64,000 bases of DNA from Gonatopus flavifemur (lineage: Eukaryota; Arthropoda; Insecta; Hymenoptera; Dryinidae): positions 29,642,001 through 29,706,000 of the forward strand of contig JAFFJZ010000006.1 in the NCBI GenBank assembly GCA_018340375.1, read 5' to 3'. The position numbers and the translations under genes were made by a program. Below the pieces are notes generated by a model that saw only the letters and a program-made list of their open reading frames with translations, did not search any database and had not been told where the DNA came from. Positions 50,229 to 61,604 of the stretch are shown in pieces. The number at the start of each line of letters is the position of its first letter. Position 1 is the first letter of the stretch.

Positions 50229-50441
50229 TGAGAAAATTTTTAAGAGCCCAGTCGCTCGTATCCCCTCAAGAGATCGATGAATGTAATCGAATTAAGTCGA
50301 CAAGGCTGCTCTTTTGAATGAAATCGTTGAAGAAAGGAGTAATTTTTCTATGGAAATCATATTCAATTACGAAATTATTTATAATGAATATTCCATAATT
50401 GAACATCATAATCACTTCCTGCAGGAGAATGGGAACAAAAC

Positions 50442-52458
50442 CCTGGTAAAAAAATCTCTCTGAATCCCTCTGAAAATTTCACATTTCAGAGAGATTCAGA
50501 AAGAATCAGAGAAATTCATAGCAGTTCAGCGTGGTTCAAAGGATTTCAGAGACTAATGCACTGAGAAAAATAAAATGTACTTTTTGGCTCCGTACAAACT
50601 TTTTGGCAAATAAAACAGAGAAAACTGTAATGTTTCATATCATAAAATGTAATAATGACATAATATGTAATTATTACATTTATGATATGAAACATTACAG
50701 TTTTCTCGGTTTTATTTGTCAAAAAGTTTGTACGGAGCCAAAAAGTACATTTTATTCCTCTCAGTGTGGATTCAGAGAACTTGTGCTTTGAATTTTTCAG
50801 AAGGATTCAGGAAAATTCAGAGGAACTCAGAGATGCAGGGGAATTCTGGGAAATTCAGTAACATTCTTGGTCCTGCATTTCAGAGGCGTTCAAGGAGTGT
50901 CAGACGCTTTCAGAGATAGATGAATTCAGAAATATTCAGAGGAATTCAGAAAGATCCAGAGTAATTCAGAGAGATTCAGAGAGGAATTAATTCACCTAAA
51001 TTTTTGGTTCAGGATTCCAGAGGTATTCAGGGAGTGTCAGAGACTCAAAGAGACAGGTGAATGAGGAAAAATTGTGCGTAGGATTTTTCAGAAAGATTCA
51101 GAGAGATTCAGCGGAATCCAGAGAGATGCGGGGAAAGTCTGGGAAATTCAGAGAGGAATAAATTCAGTAAAATCTTGGTCCTGCATTTCAGAGGCTTTCT
51201 GGAAGTTTCAGAGACTTCCAGAGACAGATACATTAAGAAAAATTGTGCGTGGAACTTTTTAGAAATATTCAGAGGAATTTAGAAAGATTCAGAGTAATTC
51301 AGAGAGATTCACAGGAGTTCAGAGAAATTCAGAGGGGAATTAATTCAGTAAAATTCTTGGTCCTGCATTTCAGAGGCGTTCAAGGAGTGTCAGACGCTTT
51401 CAGAGATAGATGAATTCAGAAAGATTGTGCCTAGAACTTTTCATAAATATTCAGAGGAATTCAGGAAGATCCAGAGTAATTCAGAGAGATTCAGAGGAAT
51501 TCAGAAAGATCCAGAGTAATTCAGAGAGATTCAGAGGAATTCAGAAAGATCCAGAGTAATTCAGAGAGGTTCAGAGGAATTGAGAGAAATTCACAGAGGA
51601 ATTAATTCAGTTAAATTTTTGGTTCAGGATTCCAGAGGTATTCAGGGAGTGTCAGAGACTCACAGAGACAGGTGAATTAGGAAAAATTGTGCTCGGGATT
51701 TTTCAGAAGAATTCCAAGAGATTCAGAGGAATTTAGAGAGATCCGGGGGGTCTGGGAAATCCAGAGAGGAATGAATTCAGTACAATTCTTGGCCCTGCAT
51801 TTCAGAGGCTTTCTGGAAGTCTCAGACACTTCCAGAGGAAGATAAATTAAGAAAAATTGTGCGTGGAGTTTTTTAGAAATATTCAGAGGAATTGAGAAAG
51901 ATTCAGATTAATTCAGAGAGATTCAGAGGAATTCAGAGAAATTCAGAGGAATTCAGAGGAATTCAGAGGAAGCTTTGAAATTTGAATACATTAAATTCCG
52001 GGATATTTAGAGGAATCCAGAGAGATTCAGAGAAAATCAGAGAGATTCAGAAGAATTCAGAGAAAGCTTTGAAATCTGAATACATTGAATTCCCGGAGAT
52101 TTAGAGGAATTCAGAGAGATTTAGAAAAATTCAGAGAAATTCAGAGAAATTCAGAGGAAGCTTCGAAATCTGAATAAATTAGATTCTGGGCGATTTAGAG
52201 AAATTTAGAGATGTTCAGGTAAATTCAGAGGGAGCTTTGAAATTTAAATATATAAAATTCTGAGGGATTCAGTGATATGCGGAGAGATTTGGAGAAAGTT
52301 GAAGAATTCAGAAAGTCTCACTATCGGAAAAGTCTCTAACTCCCTCTGAATTACTCTGGAATTAGTCTGAATCTCTCTGAATTTGTCCCAAAATATAGAC
52401 AGATTCAGAGAAATTCAAAGAGATTTCAGAGAGATTCAAAGAGATTTTTTTTACCAGG
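50442..52458. repeat. 2-kb minisatellite bounded by inverted ends
   Basis: Nearly all of this interval is built from 10-13-bp variants of ATTCAGAG-GA (GAATTCAGAGAA, GATTCAGAGAGA). The outer ends are inverted: CCTGGTAAAAAAATCTCTCT on the left and GAGATTTTTTTTACCAGG on the right. Longer blocks recur. TTCTTGGTCCTGCATTTCAG appears near 50864 and 51354, and GGTTCAGGATTCCAGAGGTA near 51006 and 51621. A 40-bp unit is repeated three times at about 51440-51565. Open frames here are periodic and not coding. Confidence 0.85.
50559..50766. mobile_element. Foldback element inside the minisatellite
   Basis: Arms of about 100 bp beginning CACTGAGAAAAATAAAATGT are close inverted copies, containing TTTTTGGCTCCGTACAAACT and AACTGTAATGTTTCATATCA on the left and their complements on the right. 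It is inserted within the satellite. Confidence 0.8.
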
Positions 52459-52565
52459 AAATTGGTTGACGTTGAACATTATAAAAATCCCGCTAGTTCG
52501 AATATTGAACCTTAGTGAAATTTACAGAGGAGGAGAAAAGTTCGAGAGCTATTTTGCAGCTATCA

Positions 52566-52750
52566 TACAGTAAAAAATTCGTGATAAAATTCAACTCAGA
52601 TAAGTGTCAAATTGACAGATCTTCGATGTAAACTTAACACTCGTTGTGTTAATTCCTCACATGCTTTGTGTGTTAATATTCAACACGAATTTTGAGTGGA
52701 TCGTTTGGGAAATGCACGTGTGTTAAAAATACACACAATTTTCTACTGCG
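52566..52750. mobile_element. Probable MITE
   Basis: Imperfect inverted ends TACAGTAAAAAATTCGTG and ACACAATTTTCTACTGCG, with inner AACACACGTG/TGTTAA words that also pair. The arms are degraded. Confidence 0.45.
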
Positions 52751-52888
52751 CACAATCACTCGATTAGCTATAACAGCAAGAAACTCAGCTCCTGCAGCTT
52801 CTATCGCTATCTCAATATGAATCAAAATCTGTATTGCTACAGTTACAAATTCCTACTGTGACAGGTAACAATGAGATACGGGTGCACT

Positions 52889-53172
52889 TACACGCAGAGA
52901 AAAAAAATCGCTGAAACAGCAAACCTCGAAAATTTGCTTTGCTAATATGGTAAAACTTGTTGCTGAATTAGCAAAGAATTTGCTATTACAGCAAAAATTT
53001 TGCTCTTTCGACAAGCGCTTGCCATTCAGCAATCCGGAATTGTGGATATACAGACGGTTAGAAAATTTTGCTGGATTAGCAATATTTTTGCTGTAACAGC
53101 AACCGTTTTGCTAATTTAGCAAAGCAGATTTTTCGAAATCGCTTTTTCAGCAAGAATTTTTCTCTGCGTGTA
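52889..53172. mobile_element. MITE packed with TTGCT/AGCAA palindromes
   Basis: Inverted ends TACACGCAGAGAAAAA and TTTTTCTCTGCGTGTA bound 284 bp. The interior repeats TTGCT...AGCAA at least ten times in both orientations (for example GAATTAGCAAAGAATTTGCT, TTGCTGTAACAGCAA). There is no coding frame. Confidence 0.75.
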
Positions 53173-55580
53173 CTAGCGAAAAAAGTAATCACAGTAATAA
53201 GCCTGCCAAGGCTTGACGGAAGTTTTGTGCAACCAGGAAAGCGTCTCACATTTCTCAACCTTTTTGGAAAAGAAATGAAGAATTGTGGTCAAATTAGGTG
53301 GGGTCAATTTTTTTAGAGCACAAGTTTTTTTCATTTCAAAATAGTATCATCAATTCATGATGAAATGATAAAAATATCAGAGAAAATATTGGTATTATGA
53401 TTTGAAAATGTCATGGGAATTGGCAGAAAGTTTCAATGCGAACTTGTGGATAAGAGGGACAGATTTGTGAGGGGTCACAACACAGAGAGACAATGGATTA
53501 CTTTTACTCCCTGTACTCGCACGTAGTATCAAGATGAGTGAATACCGACACGCGTGGTAAGGATACAAGCGAAATAAATGACCTCAGAATTTTTATGACG
53601 GTAGTATCGAACGTGTGAAGAAACTTGAATGTGGACAAAAAAAGAAAGGTTGAACATTATTGTGGAAATAATTAAATCCAAAGATGAAAGTATTACGAAT
53701 AAATGAAAGAATAGAAGTTCGTCTTGTGGGGAAGATGAATTTGGCCTGTTTAGGTTTTATAAGTCCCGATGAAAGGAAACGATAGAAATCAGTGGGAAAA
53801 GTTAAAAACCACATACAAATTGATTCGGTGTTTATCCGTTCTTATGCGGTTTTTGACTCTTTCAATTGGTTTCTGTTGATTGCCCCTCTTTTTTTTTCAA
53901 TGGAATTATTATCGTCAGAGTTGAGGGAGGGTTTTGATTTTCAGATTAGATAACTATCCTAATTCTGTGGTGGTTCACTTTTTCTACTCTTGCTGACATA
54001 CTTGACATGGGATTTTTTTTCAAGTCATTGATGTTTATTCCAAAAATTGAAGGCTGTTGCGAATTATATATAAATTCTATATAAACTATATTATATACAG
54101 ACGTGTTATTTTCTAATATTATGAAAATTGTTTCATCTCATTCAATAAAGATGTGGCCCGTGATTTCTTCCTTATTTCAGAAGATTTACGGGCAGTGTTC
54201 GAAATCACAGTTTACTATTCGTTCATCCAATAACGAACGAACAAGTCAAAACAAGTAAATACTTTCTTCCTGTTCTCCTTTCGTCTTTTCCCTTTCGTTT
54301 AGGAACATTTCTATGTACATACTCTTTGAAAAATAACTTACGCAACATTTTGTATTACCTCAAACTGTATTAATGAAATATATTCATTAATTATTCTGAA
54401 TGTTGTGTGGTAGACAGAACAGGGTTTTAGAATTAATTCATCAAACTAGTTTTCGATAGAAATCTTTTTAGACCATGAATTTCAAATACAAAATTTTATT
54501 CTGAGAATGATCTTGATGGAAGATCAAAGATATTAGCATATAGTTCATCAGAGACTCTAGTTTCAAAAGCTGATTAGTTGAAGATGTGACACGTTTCAGG
54601 AAACACAAGATGTAACGGGGATGTTACAAGTTGAATCTATCATTTGCAATTCTTCACGGGAATTTTTGTGAAGCACCCCAAAAGAGGCGATAGATGTTTG
54701 TCAAGTGTTTGCGGAATTAATGAAACTAAGATTCAAAGTAACATGATCATCTCTGATCTCATTATGCTGCAATTTAAATTAATATCAATATTTGAAATAA
54801 TTTATTTCCACACTTGTAAAAAATTAATTGTGCTGAAATAGCCGGTGCTTACACACCTACGATCTCATATGCATATGTATATATACAGTTAGCAGGAGTA
54901 ACCGCGTTATTCTTGTGGAATAATTTCTCTGTCTCTAGTAAGTACGGTGAAAGGATGAACTTTTCAAGATCTAGGCCAAACCAGTTTATAGACGGTACAA
55001 AGGAAAAGTACATTTTAGTATCCATTTTTCGAGAATGTATTTAGTTATCGTGATTTGATTTGTGGATACCTTTTCAAAGAATTTGGAAAAAGAGGCTTCT
55101 GAAAAACAGTCACATCATATTTTCTTTCGAAGAGGAATCATACATACTGAAAGAAAAAAACATTGAGATCCATTCGACAAGGAATTCGTTGTCTCCTTGT
55201 GATTCCCTTGTTAGTCATATCAAGTCTCGTGACTCGCAATAATAGCAGCTAGTGCGAATCGGAGAATAAATTAAACTATCTGTTAAGGACGAACGTGAGA
55301 GGTCAAAGACCTTGGACTTGACGAACATCTTTCTTTTCTTTTTAACAAGTGATTTCAAGGTATTCATCATTCTTAGTATTTTTCTTTATATTTGGCTCCA
55401 TTGAAAATTATGTTGATTGCTAAATATTTGGAAATATTTCTTTTCTTCTTGTACAGATATTATCAATCAAAATTGCACATACAAAAAAAGATTAAACAAG
55501 TTGACAAAAATCAACGCATGTACAGCACAAGAGTTAATATGCATTCATTATGGATATTTTGGATTGAAAATGAACTCTTA
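53173..55580. other. Gene-free stretch
   Basis: Nothing coding or repetitive could be supported, apart from a TATATAAATTC-rich patch near 54060-54100 that recurs elsewhere in the window. Confidence 0.5.
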
Positions 55581-55581
55581 A

Positions 55582-56176
55582 GAGGATACTAGCAAGTTCT
55601 TTTGCAACAAAATACTCGAAACTGAATCCACAAAAAAATCTGAAATTTCCAGGAAGTTGCAGGGCAACTGTTGCTGCGCCAGTTTGTGCTTTGTTGTTGG
55701 AGGATCGTTTGATCTCACGTATCCAAAAATCTTCGCAGTATCATGACAACGACTTTCAAGTTTCAAGTGACGCAACCTCCTAGCAACTTCCCAACAATAG
55801 TTGCTCTGTGTTGTTGGGAAGTTGTCGTGAACTTTTCCAGTACTTTGCTGTCTGGGGATTCTTTGAGCTTCCCTATTAACAATGTCCGACAGATCCTGAC
55901 AGATTCCGGTCAAAATTCTGTCTGGTTCTGTCGGAAATCATCATGCCTGGGACAAAAACCGACCAAATCCTGACAGAAAATTATCTGTCGGACATTTGGA
56001 ATAGGGTTTTCTCTTGGAAACAAATTTTTCTTCGAAATTCAAAATTAAGGCCCTAAAATACAGATATAGATAAGGGCTCGAAGAATCATTCCTAAAAATT
56101 TCAGATTTTTTCGTGAATCCAGTTTCGAGTATTTTGTTGCAAACAAACTTGCTCCGATGGTAACTCTGGTATCCTC
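55582..56176. mobile_element. Composite foldback element (about 595 bp)
   Basis: The left end GAGGATACTAGCAAGTTC and continuing TTTGCAACAAAATACTCGAA are repeated inverted at 56095-56176 (TTCGAGTATTTTGTTGCAAA, TATCCTC). The interior carries further inverted pairs: CAACTTCCCAACAATAG with TTGTTGGGAAGTTG, and CTGACAG with CTGTCGG words. It looks like insertions within insertions. Confidence 0.65.
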
Positions 56177-56427
56177 CGAATGCACAATTCAATATTCAGA
56201 AAGAACTCACATCGAGATTTTACGTTCCCATTTTGAATTCATTAATAGTCGCATAAAGAGAACTATTCAAAAGGTCTTTGGCAGGTTTTTATAAATTCAA
56301 ATTGATCATTTCCCAGGTAGAAATAATCTATCAAATCCTATGATGAATGGTGAAATTTCTGATTGAATATCATTGGAATATCCATTTTTCCATTCGTCAA
56401 TGAGATTTTATAACATATTCGTAACAA

Positions 56428-56530
56428 CCCACACAGCACCACTGCCCCAAAAGAATTCATAGAGAATTCTTATTTAACTGATTGTGTTCTTTCTCTAAGA
56501 ATTCTTCTGAGACTGTAGTGCTTTGTGGGA
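56428..56530. mobile_element. Small foldback MITE
   Basis: Ends CCCACACAGCAC and GTGCTTTGTGGG are inverted with two mismatches. AGAATTCATAGAGAATTCTT and TAAGAATTCTT pair inside. Confidence 0.55.
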
Positions 56531-57857
56531 AGGTTGTGTTGACTGGATGAATTTCATTTCGGATCGATTCATCGATTTTTGACAATCAGTATGGATCGAC
56601 GGAAGGATAAAAAATGTGCATAATATTTGTTTTGTTCAAAGGTTGTGGTGGGTGGCTCCATCTTGGAAGCGACTCTCGAATACCGTTTGATTTTCACTTT
56701 CTCGATTCTCGATGGTAAAATTTGAATAAATCTCTCGGTCGAAAAGTTAGATATTTGTATTTCAATCTTGTGGTACAAATCAACAACTGATCTTAGTTAG
56801 TTCTCATCTGATTCCTAAATATTGATTGAAATTCAATTGATTATCGCGGAGGATAAATACAAGAATTAATGGGTATTGAAAGAATCACTGATATTATTAT
56901 TAATTATAAATTTATTAACCCCTTGAAAAGATGAAAACACCGTATTTAAGGGGATATCAGCACACTGATTGACTAAATATTTTCTCGGTGAGGATTCTCC
57001 TAACTGAATTCATAAAAAAAGTCCAATATTTTTTAGGCAATGAATGATCTGTAGTATACTTTTACAGTAATAAAGCTGGTCAACAACCATTTTGGTTTAT
57101 ATAAAATTCATCAATTATATAAATTATATATGAAAATTATGTATAAAGGATAACGGAAAGTGAGCTGATCCAAGAAATCTGATATTCGTTTCGCATTCAA
57201 CGCACTAAAAGCACTCCGAACCAGTTACCAAACCTCGGGCACCAGAGAAACAATTTCTTTCTGTTGACCTGTGTAATTGAAGGCCCGGATGCTGAAATTC
57301 CCGGAGCGCTCGAACACGTTCTGAATTTCATCCAAGAGCGCAATGATAGAACGAGGAAAAAAAATTCGTCAAGATGAAAAATAAAAAATATAGCCTATTA
57401 GAACTCATCAAAATACACATTTGTCTTACGAGAAATTTGTTTCTACCGAGGATAGTTTGTGAGATAAAAATTAAAGAGTGAAGATTCTCATTTCCTCAAA
57501 ATCAGTAGAATTCAAATTATCTTTTGCGATCACTCGGCGAGAATTGATTGAAAATACTGGAAATTTGGTATACAGCTCCATCGATGATCCCCGATAACAA
57601 CTAGTGAGTTAAATTTGTCAAAATATCTCATCGTTCAATGAATATTTGATGATAAACAAATGGTGTTGGGAACACGCGGTATTTGAGTTGTCACGGAAAA
57701 AAGTATCCACGGAATTTTCGATTTGAAAAAACTCGAAGCGACAAAATTGTTCGTCAATGTTCGAAGAAGTTTTCCTGGAATTTTCAGACCAATCGAATGA
57801 AAAATGTGGGAGATATTCAAAAATGTTTACAATACCGCAACTCACCCGAAGAAAAAG
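56531..57857. other. Gene-free stretch
   Basis: No exon or paired repeat recognised. An AT-rich TTATATAAATTATATATG patch lies at about 57110-57140. Confidence 0.45.
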
Positions 57858-58242
57858 CATGGAGCTTCAGCGAACATTCAGATTAGATCTAATTTGATGA
57901 AAGCTAATTTTCAGTTTCACAAACGTTTGATAAAGGTTCTAGCAGCGCTGAAATGTCATCAAGGGTTCATCGAAGAATTTATATCAATTTATGTTTATTA
58001 ATTACTTCATTATTCATATGAATCGATAAGAATGAATATAAGTATAGAGATTTTTGTGAAGCTTCGTCAAACCTTCGATGAACCTTCAATGAACGTTTCC
58101 TGAAAGTATTCCGAAGTGGACATTTCAACATTCGTATATAGAACTTTCGTCAAACGTTTGTGAATCTAAAAGTTGACTTTCATGAACCTTCGGCGCGATC
58201 TATACAGATCTAATTTGAACGTTCGCTGAAGCTTCATGTTCT
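57858..58242. mobile_element. Foldback element
   Basis: The left arm CATGGAGCTTCAGCGAACAT, then TTCAGATTAGATCT, is repeated inverted as AGATCTAATTTGAACGTTCG and CTGAAGCTTCATG on the right. Between them run ACCTTC(G/A)ATGAAC and AACGTTT words. Confidence 0.65.
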
Positions 58243-58959
58243 CTCCGGATTGTGTTGAATGTCAACCGTTGTTTCCTGTGAATGATATTTTTGAATGCAC
58301 ATAAAATTTCATTCACCAAATCGTAAGAAGAAAAAATGTGGAAATAGAATTTCTTTATCTTGAAACATTTTTGTGGTTCTTATTCTATTTGGAGTGGATG
58401 AAGTTTCAATTTTCGTTCTGGATTCCTCTTTGAAAATGAAGATAACGTACAAGAATTTCCCTGTTACAAATAATCTATAAAATCTCATCAACGAATGGGA
58501 AAAATGAATGAGTTTCAATGAAATTCAATCAGAAATCACACCATCCCTGATAGGATTTTAACAGAATAATTTCCACCTGAGTTGGGAAATGGGTCTTCAA
58601 AAAGATATTTCTAGCAAATATCTGAAACAACACTCAAGAATCCTTAATGAGTTCTTTTTTGAGAGTTAGTGATTTTCACGTGATATCTGAATGAAATCCA
58701 ACTTGGAGAGCAAAAATACTACTATTCGAGGTCATTGAAAAGGATTGTAACAATGAAACAGTTGATAACTGAAAAAATGGTGATGCGTGGACGGTGGCGG
58801 TGTTGACCCTACTTGAAATTTTAACAGATCAGTCATTATGCATTTATACATATGTATGGGAGCGGTCTGGATATATGCACAACTCGACGTTCCTCGGTGT
58901 TGCGATATCACAATAAACCAACAACACCGACCCTGGTAGGGTACTCATTTTCCCAGCAC

Positions 58960-59097
58960 CGCAACGCGGCGACGACCTGTACGATGCAAGAGCCAGTCAG
59001 TCTTAAACGAGAGTTCCGAGTCCGTGGATTCCTCTCACTTGTTTTCACGAATCGTCGTTGAGTTTTCACTTTCGCCAATATTCAAAAATTATCACTT
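58960..59097 (+). promoter_or_regulatory. Candidate promoter and untranslated first exon
   Basis: A GC-richer patch contains AGCCAGTCAGTCTTAAACGAG, an arthropod-type TCAGT initiator at about 58995-59000. About 100 bp later is a good donor ACTT|GTGAGT after 59097. It could be the first exon of the CRAL-TRIO gene whose coding starts at about 63.55 kb, but this is inference from position alone. Confidence 0.25.
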
Positions 59098-60835
59098 GTG
59101 AGTTAATCATCCGTTCCTTGCGACTTACATATAAATATACACTTGTGCATATACGTTCGTGTGGGCATGAATACCGGAAAATGCTTATCCCTGTAAACGA
59201 TGATGGGATTATCGTGAGAAAATTTATTGAAATTCCTATAAGTTGTAATTCTAATAAAAAATTCAAAATCACGTTATCGATAGAATTGTCAATGCGAAAT
59301 TAGTCATCCTAAGGAACCCTTTGGGACCTACTTTGTTTTGCATGATTACATGAATGGTCTCTGCATCTCTTCGCAAATAAATGTGGGAAAATATATAATT
59401 CATCTATATGTTCAATCGCTTTATTTTTCAATTCATTTGCATCTTGATATTTCTCAACTCATTTGGCGAATGCTCATTTTCCGCGAATGGTGAAGGTTAC
59501 CATTCCTCCTTTCATGTTTTTCCACAATCTCATGTCACAGTGGAATGAAAATTCCAGCATAATTCGTTACATAAAATTGCTTTGAACTTTTCAATTCCTG
59601 ATATGTTTGTGATTTAATGTTTTTAGAATTAGACGGCCGGAAAGGAATGCATTTGCATTCAAACTTTGTATTGAATTGAAATTTAGGTCAAGCATGAATC
59701 AGGATTCGAATTTATGCAAATAAATTATCCGAGTTTATGAAAAAGTCGAAGAAAATTTTCACGTTCGATATTGAATATATGGTTTATTTGCATGTAAAAC
59801 AATAGCGAGGCTTTGAATTGCGAATTTTACAAATCCATTGGTAAAGGCGGTAAGAAAAGATGCAGTTTCGAACAATATTGTATTGTATATTGTAAAATTT
59901 TCAATTTAAAGGCCCGGAGCGCTCCTTTGTCGCCCTACGCACTCACTTTTTACAATTATTTTCTTATCTTGTGCTTAAAAATTCATTTGAGTGAGTTATA
60001 ATTTCATTCGATTCAAGGCGATGTTCGATTAATTCAATTTTGTTTGAGAGGATATTATTCGATCGGTGCGAACTTCAGAAAATTCAATCTCTCGAATGTC
60101 CAGTAAAGTGAAGCGATAAAACTATCCCCGGACAACAACAAACTTTTAATTCGCGCACACTCTTACATTTGATATAGTACGTTTGGAAGAAGAAAGTAAT
60201 CCTTGGTATATACTTGCTCTAAATGAGCTTGACGCTTTGCTCACCTTTGAACGTTTCATTTTCACCAGGGTCATCATTTTCATTGTTCAATTCTCGCATC
60301 AGGGTTTCAATGCAAACCTGAATGGATAATATTCAGATCGATCTGTTGGAATTCGCAGGGATCTTCAAAAATTTGTAAACGTGCTACCAAACGTATCTGG
60401 TAAGTATCTAATTCAGGTGCTTGAAATGGTTTATTATGGAAGAATGTCTGTAAATTCATGATCCAATGACTGAAGGAATATAAAAAATCATGCAGCACGT
60501 TGGTCCTCGTGTAGTCATAAAAAATCTTTTCTTAATTCATCGTGGGATTCTTCGAAAGCCCTCTCATTGTATTGGTTCGGAATGGAACTTTATGCGCTCC
60601 TGGTGTTCAACAAGAGTTCTCAAAGAATTCCGGAATTGACTTAACATGGGTCCAGGAGATTTAAACATTCATTAACGAATAAAGTTTCTTTTATATCAAT
60701 GAAGTTTTAAAAGCTAAATGACTATTCATTACTCTTTCCTTCATTCCTTGGGGAACGTTTATCGACGAATGAATCATTATCTACAGTTGAGTAAGGTATT
60801 TTGAAACCTGCATTGAGATAAACAAACATTACTGT
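59098..60835. other. Gene-free stretch
   Basis: No supported coding exon or repeat. Confidence 0.45.
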
Positions 60836-61040
60836 GCAGCGTCCAAACTGCGATAATTCATGTTCGGAAGAAATTTCAGATTAGCCATCGTTAGGTGCTC
60901 GCTAAGCATCAATTATTCGCGTTCAGGGCATCATCTCTGAGTACGTTTTGAACGCGAATAGTTGATATCTGGCGAAGGAATAGTGATGGCTAGTTTGAAA
61001 TTTCTTTTAGACATGAATCATCCCTGTTTAGACGCTACAT
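60836..61040. mobile_element. Foldback MITE
   Basis: Inverted ends GCAGCGTCCAAAC and GTTTAGACGCTAC. The arms share GATTCATGT/ACATGAATC, AAATTTC, GCCATC and ATTCGCGTT/AACGCGAAT in mirror order over about 90 bp. Confidence 0.65.
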
Positions 61041-61420
61041 GAGAATGACTTTGGTTTATTCGACTTCGGATGAAAATTCATTCAGATGTTTTTATTATGT
61101 TAACAATTCAAGTGAATGTAGCTTTGCATGTAATCAACAATGAGAGATTTTCAACCCCGCATAAGTGGCCCTGGCAAGCACGTTAACATTATTCAGTGAG
61201 CTGTCAATTTTTGGTCATTTCTTTCCTTCGCAACGTAAAGTCACCTATTTCCGACCACTCTTCTAAATTTCAATAAAGTATACAAATACAAATAATCCTT
61301 CGAAACAGCATGAAGTGATTGGCAGGTTAAGACAATTATTATTGTCGGAAATAGGGCATTTCACGTCAGATCAAATTGCACGAATCATTTTCCCGGGTGA
61401 TACACTGTGATCGTACATCT

Positions 61421-61604
61421 CCCCATTGCAAAAATCCAGGTACTCATCCGAAATACCCATAGGAAACTTGAAAACCCAGTTGGAACTTCTGGGAATCCAT
61501 GACAAATATTTCGTATCTGAGAAACCAGGCAGGAATTTACGTAGGAAACCATCGGAACTTTTTGCAAGAAAACATGGGAATCTATCTGGATTTTTTCAAT
61601 AGGG
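61421..61604. mobile_element. Probable foldback MITE
   Basis: Inverted ends CCCCATTGCAAAAATCCAG and CTGGATTTTTTCAATAGGG enclose GGAAAC/GGGAAT-rich sequence. The arms are short and imperfect. Confidence 0.45.

Larger units (their letters stand above)
47255..50440. other. SDR upstream region, gene-free
   Basis: No coding exon was recognised. A locally GC-richer patch at about 49620-49760 could be a promoter or 5'UTR exon of the SDR gene or of an unseen transcript. A poly-C tract lies at 48377-48389 and a short ATT repeat at 49495-49525. Confidence 0.4.

Noticed and set aside
50716..51262. Frames through the 50-52 kb array
   Set aside because: Periodic peptides (IQR, FRG, DSE) simply translate the tandem unit.
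50442..52458. CRISPR-like array
   Set aside because: Units are contiguous and variable with no unique spacers, and the DNA is a eukaryotic chromosome.
61225..61365. Inverted CCTATTTCCGAC / GTCGGAAATAGGG
   Set aside because: The pairing is limited to about 13 bp with little arm similarity beyond it, so it was not called as an element.
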